DNA of 64,000 nt, from positions 1 through 64,000 of the forward strand of contig NZ_JAMZAW010000030.1 in NCBI RefSeq assembly GCF_024158745.1, read 5' to 3'. Made by a program: the position numbers and the translations under genes. Of this stretch, positions 55,501 through 62,052 are shown in pieces. The notes under the pieces are model-generated. The model saw nothing but the letters and a program-made list of their open reading frames with translations. It was not told the DNA's origin and made no database searches. Each line of letters begins with the position of its first letter. The stretch's first letter is position 1. Origin of the DNA: Paenibacillus tyrphae (lineage in GTDB: Bacteria > Bacillota > Bacilli > Paenibacillales > NBRC-103111).

Positions 55501-56990
55501 AGATCCTCGGTGCCCGTGTCCGGATTGTAGGCGCCGCAAGCGACGTACTGGTTCAGCTTGTCTTCCCCGACGCTGCGCAGGATCGCCTTTTCGATATCGT
55601 GCGGAAAATAGTTGACGCCGCCGATGATGATCATCTCTTTAACCCGGCCCACGATCACCAGCCGTCCGTCGTGCATAAACCCGAGATCCTGCGTGTCGAG
55701 CCATCCGTCCTCCGCAATCAGCTGGCGGCTTACCTCCTCGTTCCGGTAATAGCCCGAAGTGACGCTGCTGCCCCGGATTTCGATATGGCCGACGACGTCT
55801 TCGCCCAGCGAATTCCCGCTGCCGTCCGTAATTCGAACCTCCGTTTGGGCAAACGGAATCCCGCAGTCGACAAAATCGATGGCGTTCGGCGAATCGGGCT
55901 CGACGCAAACGATCGTCTGTCCTGCCGCAATGTGCGTCCGGTCGACGGTGTAGGTTACAATTTCTTCCTCCGTCGTCGGACTGAGCGACACAATGAGCGT
56001 CCCTTCGGCCAGTCCGTAACCCGGCCTGACCGCGGACGGCGGCAATCCCCACTCGCGGAGCGTCTGGGTAAATTCGTCGCACAGCGCAGCCGAAATCGGC
56101 TCGGCGCCGTTCATGATCACCTTGACGCAGCTGAGGTCCCAGCCTTCGGCCTGCGCCGTTTCCCGTTTGAACCGTTTGAGAAAATGACGGTAGCCGAAGT
56201 TCGGAGAGCCGAGAACCGTCGGCCGGTACTTGTGCACCGCCGATAGCCAGAACACCGGATTCCAGACGAAGGTGTTCGTCGGTATTCTGTATTGGTCCAC
56301 GCCCGCAACGACAGGGGTCAGGTGGAATGCAATCATGCCGAAGTCGTGCGTGATCGGCTTCCAGCTCAGGAAGGAGTCGTTTTCGCCAAGCTCCAGATAG
56401 TTGATCGTATCGTAAATATTGCTCAGAAGATTTTCGTGAGTGAGCACGACGCCTTTGGGAAATCCGGTGGAGCCGGACGAGAACTGAATGAAGGCGATCG
56501 TTTGGGGGCCGATCTCGGGATAGTCGCACTCACGGCCGCCGATATCGAGTTGATCTGGATAAATAAGACGCGAAGCGATTTCCCCGAACGCCCGCACCTG
56601 ATCCGGATCGCTTGCATAAGCTTCCAGCTTGCCCTTCAGCTTCTCCGTATCCGTAGCCATCCAAGGATGCCGCAGCACCTGCCATACGGCAAACACCTTC
56701 AGCGCATCGTCATGGTTGTCGCCTACGGAGAGCGGAATAGGCACGATGCCGCCAAGCAGGCAGGCCCAGTATCCGATCGCGAAGGTCCGCGAGGATTCGA
56801 ATTGAAGCACCAGCTCATCTCCGGTCTTCAGCCCGGCCGCCTGATAAGCGGCGAGGCAGCGGCTTGCCTCCGTCAGAAGCTCGGCGTAGGAAAGAAAATC
56901 TTTCTCCTGCGAGCTATTGAGAAAATGGATCCCGCATGTTTCCCGGGCATTGTCCCGGAGGGCTTCGATCAACGTGGAATATGGTTTCAT
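46572..56990 (-). CDS. Initiating hybrid synthase: AL-ACP-KS-AT-ACP-aminotransferase-C-A(Gly)-PCP-half C
   Basis: A 3472-residue starter synthase. A fatty-acid AMP ligase (about 1-580; FSSGSTGFPKG, YGLAEGTL) loads ACP1 (Ser634). KS at about 697-1120 (Cys861, His996, His1033) and a cis-AT (Ser1304 in GHSIGEY; HPFH 1403-1406) act with ACP2 (Ser1633). After an Ala/Pro-rich linker comes a class III PLP aminotransferase (about 1785-2225; Lys2058 in TYGKLIGGGMPIG) that would turn the beta-keto group into a beta-amino group, as in iturin/mycosubtilin synthases. C (HHIIVDG 2373-2379), A (code D-I-L-Q-I-G-V-I-W-K, near the glycine code DILQLGLIWK) and PCP (Ser3231) follow. Residues 3298-3465 resemble only the C-terminal half of a condensation domain. 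The ATG at 56990 has GGGAGG 5 nt upstream; a frame open to 57050 would overlap the dehydrogenase gene. Confidence 0.92.
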   Translation of the reverse strand: MKPYSTLIEALRDNARETCGIHFLNSSQEKDFLSYAELLTEASRCLAAYQAAGLKTGDELVLQFESSRTFAIGYWACLLGGIVPIPLSVGDNHDDALKVFAVWQVLRHPWMATDTEKLKGKLEAYASDPDQVRAFGEIASRLIYPDQLDIGGRECDYPEIGPQTIAFIQFSSGSTGFPKGVVLTHENLLSNIYDTINYLELGENDSFLSWKPITHDFGMIAFHLTPVVAGVDQYRIPTNTFVWNPVFWLSAVHKYRPTVLGSPNFGYRHFLKRFKRETAQAEGWDLSCVKVIMNGAEPISAALCDEFTQTLREWGLPPSAVRPGYGLAEGTLIVSLSPTTEEEIVTYTVDRTHIAAGQTIVCVEPDSPNAIDFVDCGIPFAQTEVRITDGSGNSLGEDVVGHIEIRGSSVTSGYYRNEEVSRQLIAEDGWLDTQDLGFMHDGRLVIVGRVKEMIIIGGVNYFPHDIEKAILRSVGEDKLNQYVACGAYNPDTGTEDLVIFVYYKKQADEFVPVIETVRQLVLDTMGLHVAHVLPVKQIPKTTSGKIQRFKLVQDLKQGKFDELIRRFGTAGQPTDEAKAEGDAAATEAAGTVGASAVARPDDTLTALVREEVERLLGRSGIDANAGFFDIGLSSVKLMLLQERLEKRLGLRLSSTAALDYPSIRSMAELLAQSGPLPAQADERSGEKAAEERDGSGVIAVVGMACRFPGGADSADAYWRLLTEGIDPVGDIPDSRWDGDPRADAELTTRMGGYLEHVDQFDPLFFEISQKEAEALDPQQRLLLELTWEAFEDAGWDPKSLSGSRTGVFVGIAASDYAQVGRDMGLTPGPYTFMGTMLNSAAGRISYTYGLRGPCMAIDTACSSSLVAVHQGVLQLRSGSCDTAVAAGVNLILRAEAHESFSKLQALASSGRCRSFDESADGYIRSEGGAVVVLKRLEDAQRDGDRIWGLIRGAAVNHNGRSGGLTVPSGIAQQQVIKQALADAGLEPDDIDYVEAHGSGTKLGDPQEANALGDVFRNRTRPLVVGSVKSNLGHLETAAGMASLCKVLLSMRHGSIPGNLHFRKGNPLIEWDKLSLEVNERPRAWELRGGARRAGISSFGISGTNAHIVVEGAPSAESASALAEEPSRDFHLFTLSARTEASMRQYVRSMVEWNSAPTAGASELCRTLNLTRASLGRRLAVVVDGVETLAKKLVKLADPSQPVGIEASADFGPVTFLFTGQGSQYRNMARTLYEQAPAFRAKLDELDERFRPCIGLSLTQLIYGAETDDLKRPLYAQPLIFSIELALAHYWEMLGVTPDVLIGHSIGEYAAACLAGVMELEDAVAMVASRAEVMERTPATGRMIGMLADEAKVRELIRDYADVSIAAINAPENITVSGGKDSIDELVRRARKARVFVEELAVSHPFHSVLMKDGAKKLKAQYAGIVFKPASRRFISTVTGAFIPEGAVLDASYWADHLVEPVRFAEALHTAIRAGSRRFLEIGATATLSGLAAQNVTGDGLLFLPSLRENVPDWRQLLDSLGQLWETGCPVNWQALHQGGADRIPNLPHTPYDRKRVWLASHEPARREQGGAYAAPDTGKLALAEVSAAAEVVPQNAVVSDIADALRGMIEQVTGVAAGDITDTLHLFSLGLDSLMLVQLGRAVLNQFGVDIPIKRFFSELHTVEKLAAYIAENGTFVRSVPAAVAAEPQPISASAVHTAQAALIPSTTAAVSAPAGIQEIINRQLAIMEEQLRLIGSVPAEKASEAPVRTAPARQVRTAPAPAPAVPAPSPADGDADESLNERQLRFIHDLITRWTARTKSSKDYSSRHKEALADWIVTLNFSRSIKEMVYPLVSARSEGARFWDVDGNEYLDTAMGYGVAFFGHKPGFVVEAVQEQLNRGFELGPQTNLVGEVTELIRTITGVERVAFCNTGTEAVMVALRLARAVSGRSKIVRFITSFHGSFDGVLADAEGDGSKPMAVGIPQSMVDETVVLRYGSKESLEQIRRLGPELAAVLVEPVQSRNPGLQPREYLHELRTLCSQLGIALVFDEMVTGFRIHPGGAQAHFGVKADIVTYGKLIGGGMPIGIVAGDARYLDAVDGGKWSYGDDSLPNVQTTFFAGTFCKHPLTMAACRAVLTRIRDEGQYWIDTVNARTSRFVERANAYFAEAGVPLKTLSFGSMYRFETTVASDMAMLSMELNLFFRLMMEAGVYVWERRTCFFSTAHTDEDAEKILSALRYGVETLRSGGFSFRAAGAPTPPDKPKPRAFGLSSEERRVYIMSNLKGGAEAYQVRGVLSLDGEPDLGKLKDAFRTIAARHEMLRSSFHIEGTEVVHRIADSVEPEFLYADLRAGVSAEAFEAQWQRPFELTQAPLWRWGVSVDAEGNYRLILNFHHIIVDGSAVNVMLKELTDAVNGIPLAEPTLSYGAFVEAEKRFLSGPEAEEQRNWWLDVLRPLPAPLHLPADAPRPPINEFTGASRFFTIGKETVQRIKQLARDCRTTPFTVLLAAWSVLLSRTAGQTDLCIGVPWDRRNNGNYERTVGMFAQTLALRLHPVPDRPFMAYLDSVKEMCLGAYSHADYPLDALLKDLEVPRDLSRNPLFDTMFIYENGEQRAFELGGVHAEPDELPTRHAQFDLTLELIERDGTLFCSMNYAVPLFSQARIDDWIERFMHLLEEVAAHPYRTLGELRFLREDEERNLVALGSGPVLSVEGLTAEALLADAFRTHAGRPAVWFGGAELSFAELDARSRALAGLLAAKGIGQGHMVGILLPRTPDMLAAMLAVMKTGAAWLPLDPAFPEERLRYMIGKSQAQLLLCDNAARERLKLEIPSLDPAASGDAAADGTEPVEEGVVHPEDLAYVIFTSGSTGMPKGVQIEQGALANFMIGMAQALDWTQGNRTACMTTASFDIFLLETLLCLSQGGCVVLAGDGETAAPGAIAQFLRDGRVNCLQMTPTRLQLLFSDRSAADVLGQVETLIVGGEPFPSHLLSALQSYPSLRIFNVYGPTETCIWSTCKELTRSGEVTIGLPIANTQVYVLDADRRLLPPGAEGDLWIGGSGVARGYIGAPELTAERFAEDPWTGGRMYATGDRAMWYAGELRCLGREDDQVKVRGYRIELGEIEETLRSHPSVSHAAAAVRELSPGNSVLAAYYQARAGQAASADELKAWIAGRLPDYMVPAFLVELEAIPQTGNGKTDRKALPSPVAGERAEAAQSPAETRHELDPMLLQAWKTVLGDRPIGLHDSFFDIGGNSFSLVLLHAELEKMFPGVVAVADLFAYPTIAKLRQHIESAGSCGEDVMLPLPESWPAKTNGEAGRAQMSVAPELAGQLRKLGAMYGLDLNGTILAIFALYLNKLLHRNRIPLWRLGDAERVALIRLNLEGRTDLDEILRDVSACVPASHEYQPIRSLKPAMASETGIRAGFGTGPGFDGRRLWMWLDLVLLVHDENERLRLTFEYSRRLDGAVLESELARFVKLLGLVADKIGGSRLAVTTN

Positions 56991-57003
56991 AGGAGCCTCC
57001 CCA

Positions 57004-58149
57004 TTACACGACTTTATGCCGACGATATCTGCGCATTCCGTGGTTGGCAATCATCACCTGCTGCACTTGCGAGGTGCCTTCAATCACTTCAAGAATCTTC
57101 GATTCGCGGAAAAGACGCTCTACGGGATATTCGTTCCAGCAGCCGTTGCCGCCGAATACTTGCACCGCATCAGCGGTGACCTGCAGAGCCATTTTGGAGC
57201 AAAAATATTTGGCCATATTCACTTCCATCACGGCGTCATCGTCCCCCGACATCCGCAGCCGGCCGCTTCGCTCGCACAAGGCCCGGGCTGCATGAATCTG
57301 AGTCACCGCATCGGCGATCATTCCTTTAACCAGCTGGAACTCTCCGATCTTCTGTCCGAACTGCTCCCGCTCGCACGCATAGCCGACCATTTCCTCCAAG
57401 GCCGCCTGCCCGATCGCGACGCCCGCCCACGCGATGCTGTACCGTCCGTAAAATAGCGCCGTATTCGCCACGAAGCTGAAGCCGGTTCCCAAGCGGCCCA
57501 GCACATTTTCGGCCGGAACCTCCACGTTGTCGAAGAACACCTCGGCCAGATGCGAAGCCCGGTTGCCGAGCAGCCCTGACATCGGCTTCACCGACAAGCC
57601 CGGCGCGGTCCGTTCGACCAGAAAGGCGCTCACCGTATCCCCGTCCGCAGCGATCACAAGGTACAAATCCGCGATGCCGGCGAAAGAAATCCACTTTTTG
57701 CCGCCGTTCAGGACGTAGGTGTCTCCCCGCTTCTCGTAGCGCGTTTTGACGGAGGTGGCATCGGTGCCTACCCCCGGCTCGGACAAGGCGAAGCACGCGA
57801 TGCGGTTCCCTTTCGCCAAATCCGGCAGGAAACGCTCCCGCTGCGCGGGCGTTCCCAGCTTCACCAGCGTTTCGCCTACGAGCGACGTATGCACCGTCAA
57901 CAAAGAACGGGTGGAGCAGCACGCTTTGCCGATGATTTCCGTAAGCTTTCCGTAATAGAGCGGGTCCAGACCCAGACCGCCGTATTGAGCGGGAATGGGG
58001 GCGCCGAGCAATCCCCGGGACGCCAACCCGTCGATAATTTCCCTCGGCAGCGATTCCTGCCGGTCGAACTGGCCGGCCTGCGGCCGAATGACCTTCTCGG
58101 CATATTCCTCGGCTTGCTCGATAACGGATTGCTGGTAAGCGTCAGACAT
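57004..58149 (-). CDS. Acyl-CoA (acyl-ACP) dehydrogenase of the extender-unit cassette
   Basis: A 381-residue flavoprotein of the acyl-CoA dehydrogenase family: N-terminal helical domain with QYGGLGLDPLYYG, middle domain with CFALSEPGVGTDA and GGKKWISFAG, C-terminal domain ending IEGTSQVQQVMI (Glu about 357, the Glu-Gly-Thr-Ser segment). In methoxymalonyl (FkbI) and hydroxymalonyl (ZmaE) pathways this enzyme oxidises the hydroxymethyl-derived ACP thioester in concert with the 3-hydroxyacyl-CoA dehydrogenase. It overlaps the ACP gene by 8 bp, so the two are translationally linked. Context rather than sequence alone fixes the substrate as ACP-bound. Confidence 0.88.
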   Translation of the reverse strand: MSDAYQQSVIEQAEEYAEKVIRPQAGQFDRQESLPREIIDGLASRGLLGAPIPAQYGGLGLDPLYYGKLTEIIGKACCSTRSLLTVHTSLVGETLVKLGTPAQRERFLPDLAKGNRIACFALSEPGVGTDATSVKTRYEKRGDTYVLNGGKKWISFAGIADLYLVIAADGDTVSAFLVERTAPGLSVKPMSGLLGNRASHLAEVFFDNVEVPAENVLGRLGTGFSFVANTALFYGRYSIAWAGVAIGQAALEEMVGYACEREQFGQKIGEFQLVKGMIADAVTQIHAARALCERSGRLRMSGDDDAVMEVNMAKYFCSKMALQVTADAVQVFGGNGCWNEYPVERLFRESKILEVIEGTSQVQQVMIANHGMRRYRRHKVV

Positions 58150-58414
58150 TGGATGCGCCCCTTACTTTACCGACTAAACCGATCATCCGGTCCACAGAGC
58201 TGAAATTCATCAGCGTAATGTCCTCGTCCGGCACTTGAACGCCGAATTTGTTTTCAATGAAGTCGAGCAGGCGCATGGCAAAAATCGAAGTGACGAACCC
58301 CTTCTCGAAAATGTTGTCGGTATCGCCGAGCTCATCGGCGTCCTTGAACGCGCTCATGTTCTGCTCAATGAATTGGCGGATAAGCGCGCGTGCTTCGCTT
58401 TCGGTATGCATCAT
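58142..58414 (-). CDS. Discrete acyl carrier protein for the glyceryl-derived extender unit
   Basis: A 90-residue carrier protein. Ser43 lies in NIFEKGFVTSIFAM, the signature of FkbJ/ZmaD-type ACPs rather than the usual DSL motif. It should be primed by an Sfp-type enzyme and loaded with a glyceryl group by the FkbH protein encoded just upstream, then oxidised on the carrier by the two dehydrogenases. Length is normal for the family. It sits between the FkbH gene (12 bp) and the acyl-CoA dehydrogenase gene (overlap 8 bp). Confidence 0.92.
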   Translation of the reverse strand: MMHTESEARALIRQFIEQNMSAFKDADELGDTDNIFEKGFVTSIFAMRLLDFIENKFGVQVPDEDITLMNFSSVDRMIGLVGKVRGASNV

Positions 58415-58426
58415 CGATTCCTTCCT

Positions 58427-59464
58427 TTACTGTTGTATGTTTTCAAAATAACGGACCCGGATGTAGGGAGGATAATCCTGAATAACGGTAAGGTCGTTTT
58501 CGAATAAAATAACGTCGTCCACCCTCTTGACTTCCTTGAAGTTAGCAAATTGGTAAGTCATCAGCATCGACCGGTTGCGCTCCGTGCGGCGGAAATCCGC
58601 CTGCAGCTTCTTGCCGTCCGCCCCGGCCTCCTTCATCAGGAAGGCCAGCAGCACCGAGCCGACACCCCGGGCAACGGTACGGCAGGACATCAGCAGCAGC
58701 CGTATGACCCAGGCGTCCTCCGCAAATTCCACGAGCGCGAGACCTATTTTGCCGTAGGAGCCGTACTTGTCCGTCAATTCGCATATCCACAAGCGGTGCT
58801 TGGGGGAATTCATCAATGCCTTCAGTTCGTCATAGCCGTAGGGGATGCCGGTGGAATTGAGCTGGTTGGTCCGTACGGTCAGCTCCGCTGCGCGCTGCAG
58901 GTCCTCCTCCCGAGCCACGGAGATCATGAACTCCATGTTCAATCCCGCCAAAAATTCCGAAGTGGGCCCCTCGTATTCGGCCTCCTCCGCTTTGCGCTTC
59001 TGGTCGTGGAGATACATTTCCCGGCGACGGCTGCTGTCTACGGTGATGAACCTCGGATTCAGCCGGGGCCAGACGAGCATGTCCGCATATTCGGCGGAAT
59101 CGACGACCGTCACCTCCCGGTGCACCGACTGGACCTCGTCCCGCTCGAAGGCCTGATCGTCCAGAAAAAGAAACGTGTCCAGCCCGATGTTCAGCTCCCG
59201 CTGAATGGCGGCGATCGACGCGGACTTGGCATTCCAGCCGATTTGCGGGAATAAGAAATAATGATCGAGACCGAATGCTTTCAATTGCGACATGGCATCG
59301 TCGTAGCTGTTTTTGCTGGCGATAGACAGAAGAATTCCGCGTTCGTCCAACGTTTGGAGAATTTGGGGAATTCCCGGCTTTAACCGGACCTCATCGCCCT
59401 CGGTCAGAATGCCGTCCCACACGGTATTGTCCAAATCCCAAACGACACACTTGATTTCCTTCAA
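58427..59464 (-). CDS. fkbH: FkbH-like glyceryl transferase/phosphatase (HAD family)
   Basis: A 345-residue enzyme that takes the glyceryl group from 1,3-bisphosphoglycerate, dephosphorylates it and places it on the dedicated ACP. The HAD phosphatase start KCVVWDLDNTVWDGIL (Asp10, Asp12, Thr14) is diagnostic; FLDDQAFERDEV (HAD motif with paired acidic residues) follows in the first half. The C-terminal half resembles an acyltransferase-like fold (about 200-335). I chose the TTG at 59464, which has GAGGAGG 8 nt upstream and matches family N-termini. An ATG at 59569 would overlap the upstream gene and add 35 residues without homology. Confidence 0.93.
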   Translation of the reverse strand: MKEIKCVVWDLDNTVWDGILTEGDEVRLKPGIPQILQTLDERGILLSIASKNSYDDAMSQLKAFGLDHYFLFPQIGWNAKSASIAAIQRELNIGLDTFLFLDDQAFERDEVQSVHREVTVVDSAEYADMLVWPRLNPRFITVDSSRRREMYLHDQKRKAEEAEYEGPTSEFLAGLNMEFMISVAREEDLQRAAELTVRTNQLNSTGIPYGYDELKALMNSPKHRLWICELTDKYGSYGKIGLALVEFAEDAWVIRLLLMSCRTVARGVGSVLLAFLMKEAGADGKKLQADFRRTERNRSMLMTYQFANFKEVKRVDDVILFENDLTVIQDYPPYIRVRYFENIQQ

Positions 59465-59490
59465 GGCCAATTCCTCCTCAAACGCGCTTC

Positions 59491-60336
59491 TTAGTACTGA
59501 TAAAACCCGCGTCCGCTCTTCCGCCCGTAGAGCCCCGCATCGACCATTTGCCGCAGCAGGGGACAGCACCGGAATTTAGGGTCCTGGTAGTTTTGATACA
59601 GCACTTCAAGCGAACGGACGACGGTATCCAATCCGATCAGATCCGCCGTTTCGAGCGGACCCATCCGGTGAGCATATCCTTGCTTGAATATGGCGTCGAT
59701 CTGCGCCGGCTCGGCCACTTGATCCTGAACGAGAAACGCCGCTTCGTTCATAAACAGATGGGACAGCCGGTTCGACACGAAGCCGGGGAAATCCCTGACC
59801 AATATGCCCGTTTTCTCCATGCTGCGCAGCAGTGCTTCGGAAGCCTCGATCGTCTCGTCCGACGTATGGAAGGCGCGTACCGTCTCGACAGCCTCCTTTA
59901 ATGGAACCGGATTCATAAAATGCATGCCGATCACGCGCTCGGGGCGGGAGACCAGCGCTGCCAATTTCGTAATGGAAATACAGCTCGTGTTTACGGCCAG
60001 GAAGGCGTCAGTTGAGCACACTGCGTTTAACTCCTTGAAAATCGCGCTTTTGACGTCCCAATCCTCCGTAGCATTTTCAATGATCCAGCCGGCTTTCTCG
60101 AAGCCGTCGTATGTATCCGTGAACGTAATCCGGTCGATAATCTCGGCCGCATTCCATTCCTTCAGCGCCGGAGACACCATGCGGTAGCTCCGGATATTTC
60201 TGCGTATGATGGCCGGCGCCTCCGCCAGGACGTCGAGGTTCACGTCCTTCAGGATGACGTCGTATCCATAATGCGCAGCCGTTGCGGCCACGTCGACACC
60301 CATGACACCCGCTCCGACAACTGCAATCACCGTCAT
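59491..60336 (-). CDS. 3-Hydroxyacyl-CoA dehydrogenase-like enzyme of the extender-unit cassette
   Basis: A 281-residue NAD-dependent dehydrogenase: Rossmann motif VVGAGVMGVDVA (6-17), Ser-His-Asn type catalytic region (VNTSCISIT, IGMHFMNPVP, and GFVSNRLSHL), and a C-terminal dimer domain ending GLYGRKSGRGFYQY. It is the FkbK/ZmaG-type partner that oxidises the glyceryl-ACP alcohol to an aldehyde-level intermediate. With FkbH, ACP and acyl-CoA dehydrogenase it completes an extender cassette; no O-methyltransferase is seen anywhere in the window. A GAGAGAGTG-type ribosome binding site precedes the ATG. 49 bp separate it from the ABC permease gene upstream. Confidence 0.9.
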   Translation of the reverse strand: MTVIAVVGAGVMGVDVAATAAHYGYDVILKDVNLDVLAEAPAIIRRNIRSYRMVSPALKEWNAAEIIDRITFTDTYDGFEKAGWIIENATEDWDVKSAIFKELNAVCSTDAFLAVNTSCISITKLAALVSRPERVIGMHFMNPVPLKEAVETVRAFHTSDETIEASEALLRSMEKTGILVRDFPGFVSNRLSHLFMNEAAFLVQDQVAEPAQIDAIFKQGYAHRMGPLETADLIGLDTVVRSLEVLYQNYQDPKFRCCPLLRQMVDAGLYGRKSGRGFYQY

Positions 60337-60385
60337 TTCAACACTCTCTCTTTCGTCCTGGAGTACCCGTTTTCTTCGGTTTTCC

Positions 60386-61117
60386 TCACTTCCGGTTCAG
60401 CACGAGGATGGCACCGCCATACCCGATCACGGCCCAGATCGTCAAGAGGACATAGTGCTTGACATCGACAACGAAGGTGGATGCCGCCATGGAGGCGCGC
60501 ATGACCTCGGCCATCGAATATAGCGGAAGCACGCTGTGCAGCGCCTGCAGCCATTCGGGAAGACGCTCCATCGGAAAGTTGATCGGCGAGAACATCAATG
60601 CGCCGAAGATAAGCACCTGGGACAGCGCCATGGAGCCTTGCGGCGGCAGCGCATAAGAGAAGCCGTAGCCGACGCCGATCGAAGTCAAGGCCGTCAGCAG
60701 GATGGCCGGAATGATCGTCCAGGATATATCGTATCCGGGATGAAAAAGAAAGTGGGCGCATAAAGACGACAAGACGATGCCCGGGATCGTAATCAATAGC
60801 CAAGTGAGCGTATCGGCCGACAAAATGACCGCACGGTTTACAGGCCAAGTCCGCACAAAATCGATATGTCCTTCCACCTTTGCGCTGGCAATCTGCTGCG
60901 GCATAATGACGAGTCCCGTCAAAATCAAAATGATGGTAGGCGCTCCGGTCGCCAGGAACAGAGTCGTATGCGGATCGGGACGGTCAAATAAATACGTGAA
61001 CCCGATGACGATACCCAGCGAAATCATAATCTGGATAATGGCGAAGAATACCAAGTGTCCGGCGCTTCTCAAAAACTGCAATTGAAAGACGTAGTTAAAT
61101 TGCTTCCACATGCTCAC
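60386..61117 (-). CDS. ABC-2 type transporter permease
   Basis: A 243-residue integral membrane protein with about six hydrophobic segments (roughly 20-45, 50-72, 95-125, 130-155, 160-185, 218-240), the layout of ABC-2 permeases. Its ATG overlaps the stop of the ATPase gene by 4 bp (ATGA), so the two form one exporter. As the second gene of the cluster it probably moves the product or a precursor across the membrane, or gives self-protection. Substrate cannot be read from sequence. Confidence 0.85.
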   Translation of the reverse strand: MSMWKQFNYVFQLQFLRSAGHLVFFAIIQIMISLGIVIGFTYLFDRPDPHTTLFLATGAPTIILILTGLVIMPQQIASAKVEGHIDFVRTWPVNRAVILSADTLTWLLITIPGIVLSSLCAHFLFHPGYDISWTIIPAILLTALTSIGVGYGFSYALPPQGSMALSQVLIFGALMFSPINFPMERLPEWLQALHSVLPLYSMAEVMRASMAASTFVVDVKHYVLLTIWAVIGYGGAILVLNRK

Positions 61118-62052
61118 TGGGACTGAACCCCCTTCTCCTCTGTCAATTGAACGTAGACATCTTCAAGCGTGGTCGGGGATAGGGCATAGTCCATGAAATG
61201 GCCGCGATTGACTTGCTCTCCCGCCCATTCGACCGCTGCGGATACCGAAGCTTGCTCCAACGCGTACGTCACGCGTTCCCCGTTGCGGTAAGAGGACAGC
61301 GCCCAGCTTGGCGTATCGATCGGGTCGTTCGTCGCCAGGTTCGCCTCGATGCGCAGCGTGCTGCTGAACGAGCGTTTCACTTCGGACGGCGTCCCCAATG
61401 CGAGAAACTTGCCACGATGCAAAATCGCCACGCGGTCTACCGCCTTCTCGGCCTCTAGCACGTTGTGCGTGACCAGAATGACCGAGCTTCCGTTCTCGGT
61501 CAGCTTGCGGATCTCGCCCCAGAGGTAACGCCGCCGGACAGGATCGACATCGTTGGTCGGCTCGTCGAGAATGACCACCTTGCCCGGAGTGACAACCGCC
61601 ATGCAGAATGCCGTCAGCCTCCGAACGCCGCCGGACAGATTCATCCCCTCCGTGTTCGCCCATCTGCCGATATCCAGCGCGTCAAACAGCTGCTTCATGC
61701 GCCGGGTTACGTCTTCCGGGCGTCCTCCCCGCATCTTGCCCATGATCGATACGGCCTGCGTCGGTGTGAGGCTGCCGAGCGGCAATTGGGACTGCGGCTG
61801 TACCGAGCAAAGCGTCCTCGCCCGGACGGGATCCTTCGCCACCGATTTTCCTATCAGCAGAATCTCTCCGCTGGTCGGCGTGGCGAGTCCTACGGCCTGA
61901 TTCATCAAGGTGGTTTTGCCGGCTCCGTTATGGCCCAAGAGCCCCATAATTTCGCCTTCTTTAATGGACAAGCTGAGATTGTCGTTTGCCACGGTCCGCG
62001 TTTTTTTCGGGCCGGAGTAAACTTTGGTGACCCCTTTGAATTCCAGTATCAT
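61114..62052 (-). CDS. ABC transporter ATP-binding protein
   Basis: A 312-residue cytoplasmic ATPase: Walker A GHNGAGKTT (40-48), signature LSGGVRR (139-145), Walker B VVILDEP (159-165) and the H-loop VTHN. The C-terminal extension of about 90 residues is common in ABC-2 drug exporters (DrrA/BcrA-like). I chose the ATG at 62052, with GGAGGTG five bases upstream; the frame stays open to 62079 but without a ribosome binding site. It is the first gene of the cluster, preceded by a long regulatory region. Confidence 0.93.
   Translation of the reverse strand: MILEFKGVTKVYSGPKKTRTVANDNLSLSIKEGEIMGLLGHNGAGKTTLMNQAVGLATPTSGEILLIGKSVAKDPVRARTLCSVQPQSQLPLGSLTPTQAVSIMGKMRGGRPEDVTRRMKQLFDALDIGRWANTEGMNLSGGVRRLTAFCMAVVTPGKVVILDEPTNDVDPVRRRYLWGEIRKLTENGSSVILVTHNVLEAEKAVDRVAILHRGKFLALGTPSEVKRSFSSTLRIEANLATNDPIDTPSWALSSYRNGERVTYALEQASVSAAVEWAGEQVNRGHFMDYALSPTTLEDVYVQLTEEKGVQSQ

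Noticed and set aside
46572..56990. Idea that this is an iturin/mycosubtilin synthase
   Set aside because: The AL-ACP-KS-ACP-AMT start is shared, but a cis-AT, a glycine code, a half C domain and downstream trans-AT PKS modules do not fit the iturin family.
57004..60336. Idea that the cluster is zwittermicin A
   Set aside because: The extender cassette is similar, but the fatty-acid ligase, aminotransferase, C-methyltransferase, Val and Gly modules do not fit zwittermicin.
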